The notes under the pieces were generated by a model, which ran no database searches, had not been told where the DNA came from, and saw only the letters and a program-made list of their open reading frames with translations. Shown piece by piece: positions 23,671 to 32,532 of a stretch of DNA of 49,524 nt. The stretch is from Cytophagales bacterium. Lineage in GTDB: Bacteria > Bacteroidota > Bacteroidia > Cytophagales > Cyclobacteriaceae. Every line of letters begins with the position of its first letter. Positions within the stretch are counted from its first letter, which is position 1. The stretch spans positions 1 to 49,524 of the forward strand of contig JANYHW010000008.1 in assembly GCA_025358885.1 (NCBI GenBank), written 5' to 3'. A program made the translations under genes and the position numbers.

Positions 23671-25746
23671 CTACAATTGAACAAGAAATGCTCCCTGTCG
23701 TAGTACTGAGTAACAAGATTTTTGGGCTTTCGCGGCCTGCCTTTCTAGTCTCATGCAGTACTTAAAAGAATTACTTCCATCCAAAATAAGATTCTTAAAG
23801 TCTATGTGATCAGATACTTCTTGAAGCGAGCTGAGGGCATCATTGCTGACGACGAGATAGTCCACCTTGAGTTGCTCAGGCAGCTGGAAATCGCCAGATC
23901 GAATCCACATAAACGTTTTCTTATGTACCCGGTAATAATGAAGGCCATGAGACGATGTGCCTGGAATTGACATGGACGAACCTGTTACAAAATGGCGAGC
24001 AATCTGATTGGGCTGAATATGAAATTTTATTTTCTGATAGTCCTGAAGCAAGGATGAATCAGCAGCAAGATAAGACTTGCCCTCCACCCCCCACTCCATC
24101 CCCCGATGCCCCTGAATCCTGTACACAATCCAGCGTGGCTTTATGTTGTCATGAAATCTAAGCCACGATACAAGGGAAAACATTAGCACACAAACAAACA
24201 TGAAGACCAGGTAATTGAATTTTCTGAATTGTACGAGCAATACGCTACCCAGGATGAGAAGGAACAGCACGTAACATTGGATGGTACTGATCGAAAGACG
24301 GTCAATAACACTCCACGGCAAACGTTCTGTAAGAAATATGCCTTCGTTCATCAACCAGGCAAACCATTCCAGGGCTGTTGCGAGCCAGGATCCAAGGAGG
24401 GCAAAAGGACTTATTAGAAGTAAGAGAATTCCTCCAACCAATACGACACAAGACGCCGGGATAACAAACAAATTGGATACAAGGAAGTAGAGCGGAAACT
24501 GATGAAAATAATAAATACCCAGTGCAAGAGTTGCTATTTGTGCAGCAATGGAGACCGACGAAATTTGCCAGGCCCAGTGCAGAAATGCATTGGGTGCCGC
24601 CCAGAGGTTCTGAATTGGCCGTTGCAAATAAACAATGCCTAATACCGCCAGGTAAGAAAGTTGAAACCCAACTGACATCAACAGAAAAGGATCATAGAGG
24701 AGGAGGCACAACGCTGACGCCGCCAAGGTGTTGTAGATATTGGTATTTCTGCCCAGCGGCTTCGAGATGGCCACAAAGGAAAACATCGTCACGGCACGAA
24801 GTACCGACGGAGACAGGCCTGTGACAAAGGCGTAGCCCCAGAGCAAAAGCAAACTTACGATGGCAATAGTCCACTCTCCTGCAGGGTGTTTGCGGAATGG
24901 TCTGAAGAAGAAAATAAGAATGCCATAAATTATACTCACATGCAATCCGGATACAGCGAGTACATGCATGGCCCCACTGGCCGAGTATGCACTGAGTATT
25001 TCGGTATCCAATCCATCGGTAACACCCAGTACCAACGCCATCAGGATACCTTGCTCTTGCGGTGCATGAATCAGTTTTCTAAATATTGATACAGAAGCCC
25101 TGCGAGCCCGGTGGGCATAAAACAGAAACCCCTGGTCGGTGGATCTATCTATGAGTTGCCACTCTCCATGTCGTACATATTGCTGATGGTAAATATTTTT
25201 GTAACCAAGATGTTTCCTGAAATCAAATTCATATGGGTTGTACGGGGCCTCGCTAACTACCGGATGCCCTTTGATCAAGAGTACATCTCCGTAGTCAAAT
25301 GATAAAACCGGTTCATCTTTTGGCCAATACAAATTCACGCGACCTGAAACTGTCTTCCAACCTTTTGGAGTAAGGATGGACTCCACACTCCCTGTTCGCC
25401 TCAATGATTTAGCTTTCTCTTCTGCCGGCGTTAACAACTTTACCCGGTAGGCTGAAATGACACCATCCTGGTTTAGGAGATGGTCGGGCAAGCGCGACTC
25501 GTCCCGGAGTAAGACATTCAGGTAACCGGCAATAGCCATGGAAGAGAGGCCCACGAAGCCCGATATCAATTTGAGTGCCCTCACGGAATGCAAGAAAAAA
25601 GCAACCAGAAAGTAGAACAAAGAAGATCCGATAAACAGGATGATTAGCAAAGGTGTTGAAATCAGGTTGGGTTGATAGATGCAAACCACAACACCCGCTG
25701 TAAAAAAAGCAGCAATTCTGACCATCACAAAGGGCATCCAACGCAT
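23671..25746 (-). CDS. ComEC/Rec2 family DNA-uptake channel protein
   Basis: This 691-residue polytopic membrane protein matches ComEC, which carries transforming DNA across the inner membrane. The N-terminal DUF4131 region is followed by the competence domain with DTEILSAYSASGAMHVLAVSGLHVSIIYG, then FVTGLSPSVLRAV and FLLMSVGFQLSYLAVLGI. About ten hydrophobic helices are visible. The C-terminal region after residue 560 does not show a metallo-beta-lactamase motif, so this is the short form common in Bacteroidota. The 186 bases upstream, to the enoyl-CoA hydratase gene, hold no gene but contain a CACGCT/AGCGTG inverted repeat near 23565. Confidence 0.93.
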   Translation of the reverse strand: MRWMPFVMVRIAAFFTAGVVVCIYQPNLISTPLLIILFIGSSLFYFLVAFFLHSVRALKLISGFVGLSSMAIAGYLNVLLRDESRLPDHLLNQDGVISAYRVKLLTPAEEKAKSLRRTGSVESILTPKGWKTVSGRVNLYWPKDEPVLSFDYGDVLLIKGHPVVSEAPYNPYEFDFRKHLGYKNIYHQQYVRHGEWQLIDRSTDQGFLFYAHRARRASVSIFRKLIHAPQEQGILMALVLGVTDGLDTEILSAYSASGAMHVLAVSGLHVSIIYGILIFFFRPFRKHPAGEWTIAIVSLLLLWGYAFVTGLSPSVLRAVTMFSFVAISKPLGRNTNIYNTLAASALCLLLYDPFLLMSVGFQLSYLAVLGIVYLQRPIQNLWAAPNAFLHWAWQISSVSIAAQIATLALGIYYFHQFPLYFLVSNLFVIPASCVVLVGGILLLLISPFALLGSWLATALEWFAWLMNEGIFLTERLPWSVIDRLSISTIQCYVLFLLILGSVLLVQFRKFNYLVFMFVCVLMFSLVSWLRFHDNIKPRWIVYRIQGHRGMEWGVEGKSYLAADSSLLQDYQKIKFHIQPNQIARHFVTGSSMSIPGTSSHGLHYYRVHKKTFMWIRSGDFQLPEQLKVDYLVVSNDALSSLQEVSDHIDFKNLILDGSNSFKYCMRLERQAAKAQKSCYSVLRQGAFLVQL

Positions 25747-25819
25747 AGTGAGGAAGATAAAACTTCCACCCCGTTACTTCAAGTGGTCATTTAGCCAAAC
25801 GTGATGACGTGACCAGGAA

Positions 25820-26776
25820 TTAGTGCATGGCCGGTGGATTATTCTTCTGGTATGCATCAATGATGTCCCGAACCAGCCGATGTCGCACCACATCCTTTTC
25901 CGTCAGCTCAATGAAACCGATGCCGGGAACATCCTTCAGAATTTTAACAGCCTCCTTCAGGCCAGAACGTTGGTTGGCGGGTAAATCGATCTGCGAAGCA
26001 TCACCCGTCACGATCATTTTTGAATCAGGCCCCATGCGCGTGAGAAACATTTTCATTTGCATGGGGGTAGTGTTCTGGGCCTCATCCAGGAGGATGAATG
26101 CGTTATTCAGGGTTCGGCCTCGCATGTAGGCCAGCGGAGCGATCTCGATGATTTCCCGTTCCATGTAGTACTGCAATTTTTCAAATGGGACCATATCATT
26201 GAGCGCATCGTAGATCGGTCGAAGGTAAGGGTCAATTTTCTCCTTGAGATCGCCGGGCAAAAATCCAAGGTTCTCCCCTGCCTCCACGGCAGGTCGGGTG
26301 ATAATAATTTTTTTAACCTGTTTGCTCTTGAGGGATTTGACGGCCATGGCTACCGAAATATAGGTTTTACCAGTACCTGCAGGCCCCAAAGCAAATACCA
26401 GATCGTTGTCATTGACACCTTTGACCAGCCGCTGTTGATTTACGGTCTTGGCCTTGATCGGGTTTCCCTTGGTACCGAAGAGCAACACACCATCGGGCGA
26501 GTCTTCCGAAACAAATTCTTGCTTCTCTTGGGCGATATATCCTCGCACACTCTCTGCCGTCACGCGGCCAAATTGGTGAAAGTGGTCGATGAGGGCATGG
26601 AGGATATCAGCGATCTGCGCGATGTCACCACTCTCCCCGCGAATGAGGATTTCATTGCCGCGAGAAACGATGAGGCTTTTGGGAAAGGCGGAGGACAGCT
26701 CGTTGATATTCTTATTTCCGGCGCCAAGAAAGTCCACCAGTGAGAGGTCGTCCAGGGTGATGGTTTTTTCGATCAA
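25820..26776 (-). CDS. PhoH family ATPase
   Basis: This 318-residue cytoplasmic ATPase of the PhoH family is often linked to RNA metabolism. An N-terminal region resembles KH-like or PIN-associated folds; the ATPase domain has Walker A ALGPAGTGKTY (about 129-139), Walker B ILLDEAQN and SQIDLPANQRSGL. Length is typical of the ybeZ-type. A promoter-like TAGTTTTG lies upstream. The gene is divergent from the SAM hydroxide adenosyltransferase and 73 bases upstream of comEC. Confidence 0.95.
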   Translation of the reverse strand: MIEKTITLDDLSLVDFLGAGNKNINELSSAFPKSLIVSRGNEILIRGESGDIAQIADILHALIDHFHQFGRVTAESVRGYIAQEKQEFVSEDSPDGVLLFGTKGNPIKAKTVNQQRLVKGVNDNDLVFALGPAGTGKTYISVAMAVKSLKSKQVKKIIITRPAVEAGENLGFLPGDLKEKIDPYLRPIYDALNDMVPFEKLQYYMEREIIEIAPLAYMRGRTLNNAFILLDEAQNTTPMQMKMFLTRMGPDSKMIVTGDASQIDLPANQRSGLKEAVKILKDVPGIGFIELTEKDVVRHRLVRDIIDAYQKNNPPAMH

Positions 26777-26808
26777 TGAATTAATATGAAAATGATTTAA
26801 TTTCGTGA

Positions 26809-26816
26809 CAAAACTA
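26809..26816 (-). promoter_or_regulatory. Bacteroidota-type -7 promoter element for phoH (TAGTTTTG)
   Basis: Read on the minus strand this is an exact TAnnTTTG match, 32 bases before the phoH ATG. The -33 position, 19 bases away, has GTTC, a partial match to TTTG. Confidence 0.45.
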
Positions 26817-26824
26817 ATGAATAT

Positions 26825-26855
26825 CCCCGATCCCCGAACAGTCCGGAATCAGGGG
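26825..26855. repeat. Imperfect inverted repeat in the phoH/SAM-hydrolase divergent region
   Basis: CCCCGATCCCCG and CGGAATCAGGGG face each other across a 7-base loop (AACAGTC). About ten pairs can form, with a bulge on each side. It lies just upstream of the phoH -7 element and ends 20 bases before the plus-strand gene at 26876. It could be an operator or an mRNA structure. Not T-tailed, so not a terminator. Confidence 0.5.
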
Positions 26856-26875
26856 CAGTCTTGAATAACTCCTGA

Positions 26876-27649
26876 ATGGCTATTGTCACCTTGCTTACCG
26901 ATTCCGGAGAAAGCGACCACTATGTGGCGGCCATCAAAGCCAAGATCCTGAGCACCAACCCTGGCCTTACCATTGTCGATATTAGTCACAAAATAGCGGC
27001 CTGCGACATCGCCCACGGAGCTTTTGTTCTAAGGTCGGTTTTTCGCGATTTCCCCAAGGGTACCGTGCACCTTGTTGCAGTTGATGCAGCCGGGAACCGG
27101 GGTGAAGCATTCATGGCCATTCAATTGGAAGACCACTTCTTTGTCAGTGTAGATAACGGACTCCTTGGGCTTGTGAGCGATAAACCACAACAAAACCTTG
27201 TGGAACTCAACGCCATCAATGCGATCACAACTTCCTTTCCCGAAAAAGATATCCTTGCACCTGCTGCCGCGCGGCTCGCGAGCGGCGTCACCATCTCCTC
27301 CCTGGGTAAGCCACTCCCGTTTTTCAAGAAAATGACAGACAGGCATGTAAAGGCAACAAAGAAGCAGATTCTTGGGCACGTCATTCGAGTCGACAATTTC
27401 GGAAACCTGATCACCAACATTGAAAAAGATGTGTTTGAAACCCTTAGCAAAGGAAAAGCCTACATGATCAACTTCGGCGGAGAAAAGATGCGGCGCATTC
27501 ACAACACGTATCACCAGGCAGAGCAGGGGGATTGCTTCCTGTTGTTCAATTCACTGGGATTGCTTGAGATCGGTATTTACAAAGGCAATGCGAATGAACT
27601 CCTGGGACTTAGCTACGACAGTCCGGTAAATATTATCTTCGAAGAATAA
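26876..27649 (+). CDS. SAM hydroxide adenosyltransferase (DUF62 family)
   Basis: This 257-residue protein belongs to the family that cleaves S-adenosylmethionine to adenosine and methionine, related to fluorinase and chlorinase. Motifs are TLLTDSGESDHYVAAIKAKI, the VDISHKIAACDIAHGAFVL segment, HLVAVDAAG and the C-terminal domain opening RVDNFGNLITNI. Halide-specific features cannot be judged by eye, and hydroxide as nucleophile is the family default. It runs divergent from phoH. The cellular purpose in Bacteroidota is not established. Confidence 0.92.
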   Translation: MAIVTLLTDSGESDHYVAAIKAKILSTNPGLTIVDISHKIAACDIAHGAFVLRSVFRDFPKGTVHLVAVDAAGNRGEAFMAIQLEDHFFVSVDNGLLGLVSDKPQQNLVELNAINAITTSFPEKDILAPAAARLASGVTISSLGKPLPFFKKMTDRHVKATKKQILGHVIRVDNFGNLITNIEKDVFETLSKGKAYMINFGGEKMRRIHNTYHQAEQGDCFLLFNSLGLLEIGIYKGNANELLGLSYDSPVNIIFEE

Positions 27650-27666
27650 GAATAATCAACCAACAC

Positions 27667-28128
27667 ATGATACTGAAAAACACATCTCTTGCATTCCTTT
27701 TGATTTTCGTTGCAACATGCTGTACTTCTAAATCAGATGGGAACCCGGAAACACAAAAACTTGTCGATGAATTTTTCAAAAGCTATAAATCAAATGGTCA
27801 CAAAGAGGCCATCACCACATTCCTTGCCAAAAACAAGTGGGTAACGAGTACTGATGCGAACGATGTGGCAACACAAATAAATGACATGGTTGCTCAGGTA
27901 GGGGCTTATTACGGGGAGGAACAAATATCCGTAACCACGTATGGCACAAGGATCATCCAATATATTTACATCGCCAGGTATGAGCGGCAACCACTGAAGT
28001 ATACTTTTCGATTTTACAAACCTGAAAAAAACTGGCAGGTACAATCATTCAACTATGAAGTTGACTTTACGCCAGAGCTTAATGAGGCGGGCAAGGCGTA
28101 CCGGCTAGAGGAAAATGATGATAACTAA
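27667..28128 (+). CDS. Hypothetical lipoprotein
   Basis: This 153-residue protein has a signal peptide and a lipobox near VATCCTS (two adjacent Cys, residues 18-19). The mature part has one domain of mixed helix and strand: LVDEFFKSYKSNGHKEAITTFL, a Tyr-rich middle (YIYIARYERQPLKYTFRFYK) and a polar end. The layout resembles small NTF2-like or DUF4783-type fold proteins, but no family could be assigned. It lies 17 bases after the SAM enzyme gene, so cotranscription is likely. Confidence 0.82.
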   Translation: MILKNTSLAFLLIFVATCCTSKSDGNPETQKLVDEFFKSYKSNGHKEAITTFLAKNKWVTSTDANDVATQINDMVAQVGAYYGEEQISVTTYGTRIIQYIYIARYERQPLKYTFRFYKPEKNWQVQSFNYEVDFTPELNEAGKAYRLEENDDN

Positions 28129-28142
28129 GAAATTGGTTACAT

Positions 28143-28336
28143 TTATTCTGAAGACTTTCTCTTTCTTACAACCCGATAAATCACAAATCCTGCAACATGG
28201 ATAAGAATTGCGGGAAGAAATTTTCCAGCGAAATAACCAAATGGAGTAACCCACCTCATACGAGGTGGCTTCTTTGCCCGAGAACAAGATCGATGGTGAA
28301 GAAGAACAGCAAGCAGAGTAAGAATACTTTCTTCAT
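28143..28336 (-). pseudogene. Small membrane-protein gene split by a frameshift (or two coupled mini-ORFs)
   Basis: On the minus strand, ATG at 28336 opens a 26-residue frame that starts like a signal peptide (MKKVFLLCLLFFFTIDLVLG) and stops at 28256. In the -1 frame an open stretch covers the same end and reads AKKPPRMRWVTPFGYFAGKF, then a hydrophobic helix (PAILIHVAGFVIYRVVRKRK), and stops at 28143. Its first ATG (28259) overlaps the stop as ATGA. Joined by a one-base shift near 28275, the two parts make a sensible small secreted or two-helix membrane protein of about 60 residues. It could be a decayed gene, a sequencing error, or two truly coupled tiny ORFs. No family recognised. Confidence 0.45.
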
Positions 28337-28366
28337 CTTAGATTGATATCAATAAAGATAACAAAA

Positions 28367-28660
28367 ATGCTGATCAGAATCGTACGGATGCATTTTACTG
28401 AAGCTGGTGTGGATGAGTTTTTGGATATCTTCGATGTTCACAAGGAAGCCATCCGCAACTTCCCAGGCTGTTCCCATCTCCAATTGCTTAAAGATGCCGA
28501 CGACCCCTTATGCTACACCACCCTCAGTCATTGGGAAGATCCTGATGACCTGGAGAAATACCGCAAATCGGAACTGTTTGCCAGTGTATGGGGAAGGGTG
28601 AAAACGCTGTTTTCGGAAAGGTCACAGGCTTTTTCATTGGAGCACTTTATAGAATTATAA
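28367..28660 (+). CDS. Antibiotic biosynthesis monooxygenase (ABM) domain protein
   Basis: This 97-residue protein has the ferredoxin-like ABM fold: MLIRIVRMHFTEAGVDEFLDIF, then NFPGCSHLQLLKD, YTTLSHWEDPDDLEKYRKSELFASVW. ATG 28367 is chosen; an in-frame TTG at 28343 would add eight residues of intergenic character. ABM proteins include quinol monooxygenases and haem-degrading enzymes, but many have no known activity. It converges on the M61-like peptidase gene. Confidence 0.88.
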   Translation: MLIRIVRMHFTEAGVDEFLDIFDVHKEAIRNFPGCSHLQLLKDADDPLCYTTLSHWEDPDDLEKYRKSELFASVWGRVKTLFSERSQAFSLEHFIEL

Positions 28661-28681
28661 ATTTGTTTATCGCAATAGATC

Positions 28682-28734
28682 CCGCAGATAAAAACGATCA
28701 ATGGTTTCTCAGCATAAATCTGCGAGGTCTGCGG
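28682..28734. repeat. Inverted-repeat element of the CTGCGG type between convergent genes
   Basis: CCGCAGAT (28682-28689) can pair with GTCTGCGG (28727-28734), and the right part repeats TCTGCG twice (28719-28734). Such TCTGCG-rich intergenic repeats are frequent in Bacteroidota genomes. It lies between two convergent stop codons and may act as a stabilising or terminating structure, though no T tract follows. Confidence 0.5.
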
Positions 28735-28741
28735 AAAATTT

Positions 28742-30235
28742 CTAGAAGTTAATACTCCATCTGTCAAAAAGTTTCTGCTGTTCTGGTGTAGGATTATCCT
28801 GCCTTCTTTGCAGGCCATAAAAAATACCCAGTTTATTGAAGTACTCCTGTATGGGCAGGTTCTCTGTTCCTTTTACATAACGATTTAGAAAATCTCCTAT
28901 CTCAGGATAAGTCATTTCAGTAAGAACTTCGAAGAATGAATCCTCCGGAAAAGGTTTATCATGATACTTCTCAAAGAGGTCGAGTATAAGTTCGCGAAGG
29001 CCTTTTGTTCCTCCGGATAGTTCAAGTAACCGAATATCAAGCAATGCTGCAATCATTGAGCCCCTATGATAAGCATCCGAAATTGTTGCGCCATCGTTAT
29101 AACAATTCAAGCCAACGTTTAGTAAACTCATTTGACCACCGCTGGAAACAATCCCTTGGAGCCATTCATTGAGGTTTATTGTACCATTCCTGTATCGCAT
29201 CGTATTCGCAGCCCACACGGTAACACCTTCGTACCACCACAGATGCTCCGAGGGTGTTGGCACACCAAAGTTAAAATTGCCAATAACCTCACTGTGTATA
29301 GTTTTTGGGGTAATGATGTGAAAAAACTCGTGCAGAGACCGGGCCTTCAAACCACTATTCCCGTTTTCAGGTTCCATATGAACTGAACTGGATGAATGTT
29401 CGAGCGCATCCTCAGAAATGTCTTCGTTCCAAACATATAAATAGTTATAATTCTTTACGGGTAGGACTTTCAGGAATTTGCTCGCGTCCTGCCAGCCCTG
29501 AAGTGAATAACTGACAACCTGTTCGGCGTCAACTTTCCCAGTGACGGAATGTGCAAACACATTGAATTGGGTACCGTCAACCAGGGCCGAGGCTGTTGTG
29601 AGGTTTCCAAGGAGCAGCGGTCCATCGGCTAACTGACTATAATCCGAGGCAAAGTAGTAACCACTCTCGGTCATAGGGAGAGAAGTCCCTGTGTTCCAGC
29701 CTGGTGGTAAATCAATTTTCAAATAAAAGTCGCGCTCCGCCAGGCCAGTGGGATATCCGAGCACTGCAACTGGGTTTAACAGTACAAAGTCTGAGTCAAT
29801 CCATGAGCCCATTGCGTTAGCAAAAATATTATGCGCGGATTGTGGATGATGAAATGTATCACTCATTTCAAATTCAATGACTCGTGCCCGATCCGGATTG
29901 GAAATTTTCCATTGGTTAGTTGAGGGGTGCGAAACAGTAAGTTCATTGTAATTCATATCCAGGGCCCTGAAATCACTGACATATCTACCAAAGTCTGCAA
30001 TGGTATAGATTCCGGGGGCAGTTGCCGCGAATTGAAAAACACTGTTCGTTTCAGAAAGATTATTTACATACATCCTTACCTTAAATGTATTGTTCGAACG
30101 GTCGTTCAGGTTTATTTCGTAATAGAAGGAATCCATAAGATCCACATTGGCCGGAGGCGAAGGCAAGCCTGGATTGATCCGGTTCTCACAGGAGACGACA
30201 AGAAAGAGAAGGATCAATAAAGCCTTGCTTCTCAT
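28742..30235 (-). CDS. M61-like metallopeptidase, lipoprotein
   Basis: This protein of about 497 residues has a short signal peptide and lipobox (LVVSCEN, Cys at about residue 16), then an N-terminal beta-rich domain. A gluzincin domain carries HEFFH (HExxH) and a downstream Glu in LWWYEGVTVW, the expected third zinc ligand. The pattern fits family M61 (glycyl aminopeptidases). ATG 30235 is taken as the start because it opens directly at the lipoprotein signal and lies 7 bases after the araA stop; an upstream in-frame ATG at 30262 would sit inside araA. The gene is the last of the arabinose unit by spacing, although its link to arabinose use is unclear. Confidence 0.88.
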   Translation of the reverse strand: MRSKALLILLFLVVSCENRINPGLPSPPANVDLMDSFYYEINLNDRSNNTFKVRMYVNNLSETNSVFQFAATAPGIYTIADFGRYVSDFRALDMNYNELTVSHPSTNQWKISNPDRARVIEFEMSDTFHHPQSAHNIFANAMGSWIDSDFVLLNPVAVLGYPTGLAERDFYLKIDLPPGWNTGTSLPMTESGYYFASDYSQLADGPLLLGNLTTASALVDGTQFNVFAHSVTGKVDAEQVVSYSLQGWQDASKFLKVLPVKNYNYLYVWNEDISEDALEHSSSSVHMEPENGNSGLKARSLHEFFHIITPKTIHSEVIGNFNFGVPTPSEHLWWYEGVTVWAANTMRYRNGTINLNEWLQGIVSSGGQMSLLNVGLNCYNDGATISDAYHRGSMIAALLDIRLLELSGGTKGLRELILDLFEKYHDKPFPEDSFFEVLTEMTYPEIGDFLNRYVKGTENLPIQEYFNKLGIFYGLQRRQDNPTPEQQKLFDRWSINF

Positions 30236-30242
30236 AGAGACA

Positions 30243-31733
30243 TCACTTGTAATACATCTCATTCCACCTCAATTCATTCTTAATATCCGGAATGGTAGTT
30301 CCCTGCCCGATCCGCACCATTTCAATTCCAGCCATCTCTGCAAAATCCTGCAAATGTTCAGTCGTCAGGTTCTGGCTATAACATGTGTGGTGAGCGCCTC
30401 CCGACAGAATCCATGCTGCACATCCAGTCTTCATGTCGGGAAGGGGTTTCCATAACACCCGGGCGACGGGCAGCTTCGGCAAGGCTTGTTCTGGTACCAC
30501 CGCCTCCACTTCATTAACCAATAATCTAAAACGATGTCCCATGTCCACGATCGACGCATTCAATGCGGGCCCCCCCTTCACATTGAATACCAATCGAACC
30601 GGATCGGCTTTGCCACCGATTCCCAACGGATGAATTTCACATGAAGGTCTCCCATCGGCGATGGACTCACAAATCTCGAGCATGTGTGCTCCCAACACCA
30701 TGTTGTTGCCATTGGCAAAGTGATAAGTGTAGTCTTCCATAAATGAATTCCCGCCCTTGAGCCCACTTGCCATGACCTTCATTGCCCGGACAAGGGCACT
30801 GGTTTTCCAATCCCCCTCGGCTCCAAATCCATAACCCCTGGCCATTAATCGCTGCACGGCAATACCTGGCAGCTGTACAAGCCCATGAAGATCTTCGAAC
30901 GTATCGGTAAACCCTTTGAAATTGCCCTCCGCCAGAAAATTCAGTATTCCCAATTCAATTCTTGCAGCTTCTTTAAGAGAGGGTTTTTTTTCGCCATTTT
31001 TTTGGAGGTCGGCTGTCAACTTGTATTTCTCATCATACTCGGCAACGAGCTGATCCACGTTTACCTCGGAAACACCTTTGATTCTTGCTACGAGGTCGCC
31101 CATTCCATATCCACTCACGGAGTACCCAAACTTTATTTCGGCTTCTACCTTGTCTCCTTCCGTGACTGCCACCTGCCGCATGTTGTCTCCAAACCGGCAG
31201 AATCTTGCTCCCTGCCAGTCATGCCAGCCGCAAGCCGCACGCAACCAGACGGAAAGACTATTTATTGTCTCTTCATCCTGCCAATGACCCACCACCACTT
31301 TTCTGTTGATCCTCATGCGTGTCATGATGAAGCCAAACTCCCTGTCCCCATGAGCGGATTGGTTGAGGTTCATGAAGTCCATGTCAATGTCTGCCCAGGG
31401 AATGTCGCGGTTGAACTGGGTATGGAAGTGAAGGAGCGGTTTTGATAATATTTTCAAGCCCCCGATCCACATCTTGGCAGGTGAGAACGTATGCATCCAG
31501 GCGAGTATGCCGATACAGTGGGGTGATGCGCTGGCCTCGCGGCAGAGTTGAAGGATTTCCTCCGGGGTTTTCACCACAGGTTTGAAAACAATCTTGACTG
31601 GAACGTTTTTGTTTTCACCGAGGGCCTTCACAATCTGCTGTGAATGTTCTGCAACTTTCTTAAGGGTTTCCTCACCATAAAGGTGCTGGCTTCCGGTCAC
31701 GAACCAGGCTTCCAGGTTTCTCAAATCAATCAT
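30243..31733 (-). CDS. araA: L-arabinose isomerase
   Basis: AraA converts L-arabinose to L-ribulose in the cytoplasm. The 496-residue enzyme begins [20 protein letters not shown], the standard start; the in-frame TTG at 31748 upstream is less likely. Conserved parts are [66 protein letters not shown] (a metal-binding Glu and His region) and [10 protein letters not shown]. Near the C terminus, [12 protein letters not shown] holds the last metal-ligand His. It ends the araBDA run, 55 bases after araD. Confidence 0.97.
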   Translation of the reverse strand: MIDLRNLEAWFVTGSQHLYGEETLKKVAEHSQQIVKALGENKNVPVKIVFKPVVKTPEEILQLCREASASPHCIGILAWMHTFSPAKMWIGGLKILSKPLLHFHTQFNRDIPWADIDMDFMNLNQSAHGDREFGFIMTRMRINRKVVVGHWQDEETINSLSVWLRAACGWHDWQGARFCRFGDNMRQVAVTEGDKVEAEIKFGYSVSGYGMGDLVARIKGVSEVNVDQLVAEYDEKYKLTADLQKNGEKKPSLKEAARIELGILNFLAEGNFKGFTDTFEDLHGLVQLPGIAVQRLMARGYGFGAEGDWKTSALVRAMKVMASGLKGGNSFMEDYTYHFANGNNMVLGAHMLEICESIADGRPSCEIHPLGIGGKADPVRLVFNVKGGPALNASIVDMGHRFRLLVNEVEAVVPEQALPKLPVARVLWKPLPDMKTGCAAWILSGGAHHTCYSQNLTTEHLQDFAEMAGIEMVRIGQGTTIPDIKNELRWNEMYYK

Positions 31734-31788
31734 ACGGCTTGATGACAAAATTTATTGTAAACAAAAACCAGGCATTTAACAATTCTTT

Positions 31789-32490
31789 CTATTTCTGTCC
31801 GTAGTACGAATCAGGTCCATGTTTTCTCTCATAGTGCTTCTTGATAAGCGAGTCTTTCAGTTTCATTGACGAAGGATTGATCTGCAGGGTCACATAAGCC
31901 ATTCGCGCAATTTCCTCCAGCACTGCTGCATTATACACAGCTTTGGACGCATCCTTTCCCCAGGCAAAAGGAGCATGGCTCCCCACGAGCATCATTTCAA
32001 CATCATGGTAGTCAAGCTTTCTTTCTTTGAAACAATCGATAATCTGATTTCCTGTCTCCAGCTCATAATTCCCCTCGATCATTTTGTCATGCATGGGTGC
32101 GGCACATGGCACATCCACTGTCATGTGGTCTGCATGGGTGGTGCCCAGGATGGGAATATCTTTTTGGGCCTGAGCCCAGGCAGTAGCATACGTCGAGTGT
32201 GTGTGAACAATTGCGCCAATATCACTCCACGTCTTATACAATAAAGCGTGGGTAAGCGTATCCGACGAAGGACGAAGTTTTCCATCCACTACATGGCCAG
32301 CAAAATCCACGATCACGATCTTGTCAGGCGTAAGCTTCGAATAAGGAACACCGCTTGGTTTGATAGCGAAGACCCCGAGTTTACGGTCGGCTACGCTTAC
32401 ATTTCCAAACGTAAAAATGACGAGATCCAGCTTTGGCAATTCCATATTTGCTTCAAAGGTGGCTTGCTTGAGGTGTGCGTACTTTTTCAT
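31789..32490 (-). CDS. araD: L-ribulose-5-phosphate 4-epimerase
   Basis: AraD turns L-ribulose 5-phosphate into D-xylulose 5-phosphate for the pentose phosphate pathway. The 233-residue class II aldolase-fold protein has FTFGNVSVADRK, KPSGVPYSKLTPDKIVIVD and the zinc-binding HTHS (His95 and His97), with a further His in the GSHAPFAWGKDA segment. It sits between araB and araA, spaced 42 and 55 bases. Confidence 0.97.
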   Translation of the reverse strand: MKKYAHLKQATFEANMELPKLDLVIFTFGNVSVADRKLGVFAIKPSGVPYSKLTPDKIVIVDFAGHVVDGKLRPSSDTLTHALLYKTWSDIGAIVHTHSTYATAWAQAQKDIPILGTTHADHMTVDVPCAAPMHDKMIEGNYELETGNQIIDCFKERKLDYHDVEMMLVGSHAPFAWGKDASKAVYNAAVLEEIARMAYVTLQINPSSMKLKDSLIKKHYERKHGPDSYYGQK

Positions 32491-32497
32491 GATGCTG

Positions 32498-32526
32498 TTC
32501 TTTGTGTTCGCTTGCTATTCTTTGTG
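32498..32526. repeat. Direct repeat TTCTTTGTG (two copies) in the araB-araD gap
   Basis: TTCTTTGTG occurs at 32498-32506 and 32518-32526, filling most of the 42-base gap. A degenerate relative with CTTTCGTG and TATGTGTTCT lies in the gap at 37381-37410. Elements of this kind are often scattered through Bacteroidota intergenic DNA. No function seen. Confidence 0.4.
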
Positions 32527-32532
32527 ACCATA

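Noticed and set aside
26057-26743. 228-codon plus-strand open frame across phoH
   Set aside because: Antisense shadow; phoH on the minus strand has all ATPase motifs.
28367-28660. Upstream TTG start at 28343 for the ABM gene
   Set aside because: The added residues are intergenic in character; ATG 28367 opens directly at the ABM strand.
30885-31445. 186-codon plus-strand open frame across araA
   Set aside because: Antisense shadow of araA, which carries full family motifs.
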